A DNA stretch of 64,000 nt from the NCBI GenBank assembly GCA_002914805.1, contig JXTB01000019.1, positions 701,267-765,266 of the forward strand. Direction: 5' to 3'. A model generated the notes under the pieces. That model saw only the letters and a list, made by a program, of their open reading frames with translations, did no database searches and had not been told where the DNA came from. The DNA is from Parasponia andersonii (Eukaryota > Streptophyta > Magnoliopsida > Rosales > Cannabaceae). Below, piece by piece: positions 58,601 through 64,000 of the stretch. How positions within the stretch are numbered: position 1 is the stretch's first letter; every line of letters begins with the position of its first letter. Made by a program: the position numbers and the translations under genes.

Positions 58601-61600
58601 GACAAGAGGAAGATGTGTTGTTGTTAGCATGCAAGGAGACCAATGGTTACCAAGAAAATTTATGGTATTTTGACAGCGGAGCAACCAATCATATGTGTGG
58701 AAGAAGAGATATGTTCGTAGAGCTTGAAGAGTCAGTGACTGGGAAAGTTTCATTTGGAGATGATTCCAAAGTAGCAGTAAAGGGCAAAGGTAAAATTCTC
58801 ATATGTTTGAGAAATAGAGAACATTGGTTTATTCCAAACGTTTACTATGTGCCTAACATGAAGAGTAATATCTTGAGTCTTTGCCAACTCTTAGAGAAAG
58901 GCTATGATATTCACATGAAAGAAATAGTCTTTCTTAAAGAGACAATAGAAACAAGTTAATTACCAAAGTGCCAATGACAAGAAATATAATATTCTTGTTA
59001 CACATTCAAAATGACGTAGCAAAATGTCTAAAGGCTTGCTACAAAGATTCATCATGGCTTTGGCAATCTAGAATTACTAGCAAAGAAAGAGATGGTTCGA
59101 GGTCTACTCTTTATCAGTCAACCTGACCAATTATGTGAAGGATACTTATTAGGAAAGCAATTCAGAAGAAGCTTTCCAAGAGAATCGAGTTCCTAAGCCT
59201 ATAAACCACTTGAGCTCATACATACCAACATGTGTGGTCCAATAAGATCAAGCTTTCTTTGTAAGAGTAACTACTTTCTCTTCTTTATCGATGATTTTTC
59301 AAGAAAGACCTGGGTGTATTTCTTGAAGGAGAAATCAGAAGTGTTCAAAAAATTCAAGAAGTTCAAGGCACTTGTTGAAAAGGAAAATGGTCGAAGTATC
59401 AAGGCAATGAGATCTGATAGAAGAGAAGAATTCACATCCTACGAGTTTCAGAAGTATTGTGAAGACAACGGCATTAGCCATCCTTTAACAGTACCAAGAT
59501 CTTCCCAACAGAATGGTGTCGTAGAAAAGAAGAATAGAAAAATCTTAGAAACAGCTAGAAACATACTCAAAATAAAGGAACGCCAAAGGAGTTTTGGGCT
59601 GAAACTATAGCTTATGCAGTTTACCTGTCAAATCGTTCTCCAACAAGAAGTGTATAGGGAAAGACGCCACAAGAAGCTTGGAGCAGAAGAAAGCCTGGAA
59701 TCTTTCACCTAAATGTGTTTGGAAGCATAGCTTATGCTCACGTGTCTGATGAAAAGAGAACCAAGCTCGACAATAAAAGTGAAAAGTTTGTCTTCATCAA
59801 CTATGACTCTATCTCAAAAGGCTACAAGCTCTATAATTCAAACAATGGCAAGACTATTATTAGTCATGATGTGGAGTTTGACGAAGAAAGAACCTGGGAA
59901 TGGCATACATAATAGGGAAATTATGACTTCCTACCATACATTGAAGAAGAAAGCAAGCAACAAAGAATGAAGCAAGTAAGAGAAGAACTGCAAGAGCCTA
60001 TTACTCCACCTACTTTACTAATGGCAAGTACTCATCAAGAAACAATACTAGGATCATTTTCAAGCAGTACTTCAAGTGAAAGGATACAAAGATTAAGGAG
60101 CTTACAAAAGATATATGAGGTGATTGAGAATTAAAATAACTTGACTCTCTTTTCCCTCCTTGTTGATTATGAACCATTAAGCTTTGATGAAGCTACACAA
60201 AGTAAAGAGTGGCGAGATGCGATGGATGAAGAAATAAAAACAATCACAAAGAATGATACATGGGAGCTTGCTACACTTCCAAAAAGAGCACAAAGCAATC
60301 GGCGTGAAATCAGTTTACAAGGCTAAAAAGAATGCTAAAGGAGAAGTGGAGAGATATAAGGTAAGATTAGTTGCGAAGTGATACAGTCAAAGACCCGGCA
60401 TAGACTATGATGAGGTATTTTCTCCTGCCGCCCGTCTAGAAATGGTACGATTGATCATTTCATTGGTTGCTCAAAATAAATGGAAAATTCAACAAATGTA
60501 TGTCAAGTCTACTTTCTTAAATGGAGTCCTTGAAGAGGAAGTCTATATAAAGCAACCATATGGGTATGAGATTAAGGGACAAGAAGATAAGGTCCTAAAG
60601 TTGAAGAAGACCCTTTATGGATTAAAGCAAGCACTAAGAGCATAGAATAGCTACATCGACAAGTACTTCAAAGATAACAACTTCATTAAATGTCCTTATG
60701 AGCATGAATTGTACATTAAAGTAAAATATGGAGATCTCTTGATCGTGTGCCTCTATGTCGATGATCTGATCTTCATGGGGAGTAATTCATCCATGTTTGA
60801 AGAGTTTAAGAAAGTAATGACAAAGGAGTTCGAGATGACTAACATCGGACTCATGTGTTACTATCTTGACATTGAAGTGAAGTAAGAAGAAGATGGAATT
60901 TTCATTTCATAAGAAGGCTATACTAAAGAGATCATCAAGAAGTTCAAGATAAATGATTGCAAGGCTGTCAATATATCGATCGTATGTAGAATCAAGCTAT
61001 CAAAGCATGATGATGGAGAAAAAGTGGATCCAACACTCTACAAGAGCTTAGTTGGAAGTTTGCACTACCTGACTTGCATAAGACCTGACATTCCCTATAC
61101 TGTGGACCTGGTAAGTCGTTACATGGAATCTCCCACAATCACTTACTTGAAAGTTGCCGAAAGAATCCTTCAATATATTAAAGGTACAACTAACTTTGGC
61201 TTATGATATTCATTATCTAATAACTATAATCTTGTAGGCTATAGTGACAGTGATTAAAGTGGAGACTTAGATGATCGAAAAAGTACAAGTGGTTTTATAT
61301 TCTTCATGGGAAGCACTGCTTTCACATGGATGTCTAAGAAGCAATCAATCGTCACACTTTCAAGTTGTGAAGCAGAGTATATTGCAGTTACATCATGTGT
61401 CTGTCATACGATTTAGCTAAGAAATTTGTTGAAGAAATTATGCATTCTGCATAATGAACCCACAAAGATCTATATTGATAATAAATTAGTAATTGCTTTA
61501 GCAAAGAATCCCATCTTCTATGATAGAAGTAAGTACATTGATACCCACTACCATTATATAAGAGAATGTATTGCAAAAAAGAATGTGCAACTGAAGTATA

Positions 61601-61668
61601 TGAAGACTCAAAACCAAGTGGCAGATATTTTCACCAAACCACTAAGCATGAAGATTTTCTTAAGTTAA
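58601..61668 (+). pseudogene. pol of copia element 2 (protease, integrase, RT, RNase H)
   Basis: Protease: WYFDSGATNHMCGRRDMF (58663 on), open to 58956. Integrase: pre-integrase region about 59040-59210, core 59230-59610 (MCGPIRSSFLCKSNYFLFFI, SQQNGVVEKKNRKILETARN). RT from about 60150 (SFDEATQSKEWRDAMDEEIK), 60442-60645 (KWKIQQMYVKSTFLNGVLEE, KKTLYGLKQALRA) and the intact YVDD at 60754-60765. RNase H: GYSDSD (61240), SCEAEYIAVTSC, IDTHYHYIRECIAKKNVQLK, VADIFTKPLS, ending at 61668. Several stops, mainly at Gln, Trp or His codons, split it. Confidence 0.88.
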
Positions 61669-61698
61669 GAAATTTACTAGGTGTCACAAATCAAGTTT

Positions 61699-61706
61699 AA
61701 GAGGGG
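61699..61706 (+). other. Polypurine tract of copia element 2
   Basis: AAGAGGGG immediately before the 3' LTR start at 61707. Confidence 0.75.
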
Positions 61707-62073
61707 TCTTAGAAATAAACCTTTTTTGTGACCCATTGGGCCATGGTTTAGTTATTTGGGCTTATGTTGTGAGTTGGGTTTATTTTGGTGTGTGTGTGTG
61801 TCTAATAGCCTATAGTTTAATATTCAAATTTCTAAAGTATTCTTATATTTACTAGATTACTCTTATATTTTATATAATTAATTAGGTGGTGGATGTTACA
61901 TAAAACACCTAGAATCATCTTTGGAGTAGTATAAATAGAGTGCTCCTCCCTCGATTTTGTATCAAGCAAAAGAGAAATAATTCAAGTAGTAATACAAGTT
62001 CTTCTCTTCCACCAAAATTCTCTCTAGTTTCTTTCTTAATCTTTTTAGCCTTAAAAATCTCATATTTCTAACA
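61707..62073 (+). repeat. 3' LTR of copia element 2
   Basis: 367 bp, TCTTAGAAATAAA to TTTCTAACA. Closely matches the 5' LTR except for the short GT run. Followed by TGCCC (62074-62078). TATA box near 61931. Confidence 0.92.
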
Positions 62074-62156
62074 TGCCCTTACCAACCCCATCGACTTCTG
62101 GCAATACGGGTACAACAAAGAACTCTCACTAGAAGAATGACTTCATAGGAGATAAA

Positions 62157-62506
62157 CATAGAAGTTCAATTTTTTTTTTCAATTCCAAGTTTTTATATAA
62201 TAATAAATTAATTATGAGTAATTTTTGTTCTATAAGAGGAGATGGTCAAGTTGGGAGAGGATGTTGTGACTCAGGCTCAAATATAGTTACAGTCTCTGTC
62301 ATCTGAACAAGTCGGAGTAGCTGAGTCCGTTCATAGAAGTTCAATTTTTTTTTTCAATTCCAAGTTTTTATATAATAATAAATTAATTATGAATAATTTT
62401 TGTTCTATAAGAGGAGATGGTCAAGTTGGGAGAGGATATTGTGACTCAGGCTCAAATATAGTTACAGTCTCTATCATCTAAACAAGTCGAATTAGCTGAG
62501 TCCGTT
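62157..62506. repeat. 175-bp tandem duplication in the CACTA element
   Basis: CATAGAAGTTCAATTTTTTT begins copies at 62157 and 62332. Both run to GCTGAGTCCGTT. They differ at a handful of bases. The unit contains the start of the TnpA-like reading frame. Confidence 0.92.
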
Positions 62507-62860
62507 ATTAGTCCACCTATTGTTGACAATTGCTCAATTATGATACAGACACTTGATCAGCACTCGAGGTGGCAGAAAGGTGTCGAGTCGATGCCTAGGC
62601 TCAAGGTCATTAGTGGACCAAGGGCAGTAAGCAGCATTGGTCCTTAAACTATTCAGTGGGAGTAGGCCGAAACCATTGCAAGCTTGCAGTGGCAATTGGT
62701 AGAGTAAGAACAAGAGCACCAACACTCACTAGACGAGATTCAACGAGAATTGGAGGCCTATCGACAGCTAGCAAAAGCTGATGACTACCTTTATTGCTCA
62801 GCTCTTAATACATCAGGCTTCAACTTCCAATCTCTCGCTCCACCACCTCCGCCTAGTTAG
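62417..62860 (+). pseudogene. TnpA-like C-terminal ORF of the CACTA element (tentative)
   Basis: A single frame of 148 codons from ATG 62417 to TAG 62860, interrupted by TAG/TAA at Gln-like and Trp-like codons. It has a Gln/Glu-rich coiled-coil-like stretch (QWQLVE, EHQHSLDEIQRELEAYRQLA) and a PPPPP end. CACTA accessory proteins often end in a coiled coil followed by a proline run, and the position before the right terminus fits. The exact family is not certain. Confidence 0.45.
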
Positions 62861-62989
62861 GTCATCTTTTTTTAAATTTTTTCTCTGTAAAATATAAGTA
62901 CTTTTTTATATATTTTTATTGCATTTTAAACAAAAATAATAATTTATTTAATATATCTTATTTTATTTTTATATTTTATTTGAGAGAAA

Positions 62990-63520
62990 CCTTTTACTGA
63001 CGTCTTTTAGCATCGACAATGGTAATTTTTAAAATTAATAACATAATCTTTCCCAACAGGTTCAAGGATCAGCAATTATTATTTATTTTTTTTTAAAAAA
63101 TGTTTCCCGACGATAGTCCTCTCGGTAAAAGTTGTTTAATAAATTAATGGAAAAACCTTTACCGATGCATCATATCGTCTGCAAATTTATTTTTGTAAAG
63201 AAAAACTTAATAGAAAAACCTTTTACACGACGGAAAATGTGTACGTTCACGGACGTGTTGTGTAACGTCGTTGGGAAATAGTTGACCAGTACAGCAATTT
63301 GCGACGTTATTTCCCAACGAGACACTTTTTTCTGACAACCTTATTCCGTCAGTAAACACCTCCTTCGCTGACATCTTTATCCTTTTATCGCTAAGGTACT
63401 TTTGCCCACACTCTTTTTTGCCGATGGAAGTTCCCGACGCATTTCCGAATCTGGGAATCTTTCCCGTCGCATTTCCTATATTTTCCACGAAGCGTTGAGT
63501 GCCCGCCCGTTCTTATAGTG
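62990..63520 (+). mobile_element. Right subterminal region and terminus of the CACTA transposon
   Basis: Ends CGCCCGTTCTTATAGTG at 63520, inverse of CACTATAAGAACGGGCG. Many short related motifs precede it (TTCCCGACG, TTCCCAACG, ACCGATG, GCGACG and inverses), the expected subterminal transposase-binding repeats. The next three bases, AGT, would be one copy of the 3-bp target duplication. Confidence 0.75.
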
Positions 63521-64000
63521 AGTTGACGTATGCATACATGTATATACATATATATAGAAGTACAAACGTTACTGGATATTTCTGGTTTTTACTTCATGCT
63601 CTGGATCATAGCAAACAAGTTACCTAATGCTGCAACAGATTTCAATTATTGTACATATAATTTAGATGGTTGTGGGTCCATGAGCTTCTACGGTGCCTAC
63701 TTGACGTGGAATAGTAATTAAATGTTTTCGTATCCAATATGATTCAGAAATAAATTTGATTAATATGTGAGCCAAAGAATTATATATTTATTGCCGATTT
63801 GATTAATTCCCTTTAGAAATGTTACATGTCTCGCGAGATTATCTAAACGTAATGGTAATTAAACTAATGTGGTATCATATACTTAGATAGTAGTGTTTAA
63901 AGTTTTTCTACCCGCTCATAAATTACCATATAAAAATTCACTTCATTCAACGCATTCATATATATAGAAAGAAGTGTTACGGATGTTTAGTATTTCCCCC
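63521..64000. other. Flank right of the CACTA element, no gene seen
   Basis: AT-rich. The short ORF at 63530-63721 has no recognisable similarity or context and is not called. Confidence 0.5.

Larger units (their letters stand above)
56878..62073 (+). mobile_element. Complete copia element 2 with TGCCC target duplications
   Basis: LTR 56878-57279, Met-type primer site, gag, pol, polypurine tract and LTR 61707-62073. TGCCC occurs at 56873-56877 and 62074-62078, so the insertion boundaries are exact. Domain order protease-integrase-RT-RNase H is that of Ty1/copia. It has many stops and is dead. It lies inside the CACTA element. Confidence 0.92.
49830..63520 (+). mobile_element. CACTA transposon remnant with two nested retroelements
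   Basis: The TNP2 transposase (49830-51465) and TnpA-like tail (62417-62860) are on +, and the right terminus ends TTCTTATAGTG at 63520 (inverse CACTATAAGAA). Between them sit a palindromic gypsy derivative (51469-56728) and a complete copia element (56878-62073), both flanked by 5-bp duplications or near-duplications. The left terminus is not seen next to TNP2. It may be at 35542 or destroyed by element 3. Confidence 0.65.

Overview
The window is nuclear DNA of a flowering plant, probably an AT-rich eudicot. It contains LTR retrotransposons with plant tRNA-type primer sites (initiator-Met and Asp), chromodomain-bearing Ty3/gypsy elements, Ty1/copia elements, a CACTA (En/Spm) transposon and AT microsatellites. 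There is no operon organisation. I found no intact host gene. Almost every recognisable protein is a decayed transposable-element protein, so this looks like old, nested, probably heterochromatic repeat DNA.

Layout, left to right. (1) 1-4908: truncated Tekay/Del-type gypsy element on + (LTR end, Met primer site, gag, pol up to integrase). (2) 4909-8847: AT-rich DNA with a long hairpin and a short tandem duplication. (3) 8848-11648: solo Tekay-type LTR on -. (4) 11649-13297: AT-rich DNA with a MITE-like element. (5) 13298-23470: Athila-type gypsy element on -, with 3' LTR, two extra ORFs, pol, gag (with a 252-base N gap), Asp primer site and a truncated 5' LTR. (6) 23471-28332: 3' half of a Tekay element on + with a complete 2.3-kb LTR. 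(7) 28333-35161: Galadriel-like chromovirus on +, interrupted by a solo Athila-type LTR (31364-33015) with a perfect CTCGA target duplication. (8) 35162-36499: microsatellites and a possible CACTA end. (9) 36500-43305: copia element on + in an LTR-internal-LTR-partial-internal arrangement. (10) 43306-49671: decayed gypsy element on - with its primer site and LTR, interrupted by an LTR-like insert. (11) about 49830-63520: CACTA transposon (TNP2 transposase, TnpA-like tail, terminal CACTA repeat) carrying two nested elements. These are a 5.3-kb palindromic gypsy derivative (51469-56728) and a complete copia element with TGCCC target duplications (56878-62073).

Most unusual content. The Athila-type element carries two non-retroviral ORFs, in sense, in the env position between integrase and the 3' polypurine region. 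One is an intronless, nearly full-length pseudogene of the plant cytokinin-activating enzyme LOG. Just upstream is a small basic, cysteine-rich ORF that resembles the nucleic-acid-binding proteins of plant flexiviruses. A plausible TATA box lies between them. Other notable features are the inverted-repeat gypsy derivative with near-matching 5-bp flanks, three consecutive hairpins with covarying stems and a conserved 12-nt loop in a copia leader, and a perfect three-unit heat-shock element upstream of the TATA box in the Galadriel-like LTR.

Decay pattern. Most in-frame stops sit where the families have Trp, Gln or Arg (TGG to TAG/TGA, CAG/CAA to TAG/TAA, CGA to TGA). That is the expected footprint of deamination at methylated cytosines in long-silenced repeats. 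Family names and homologies are from recognition by eye. No database search was possible.
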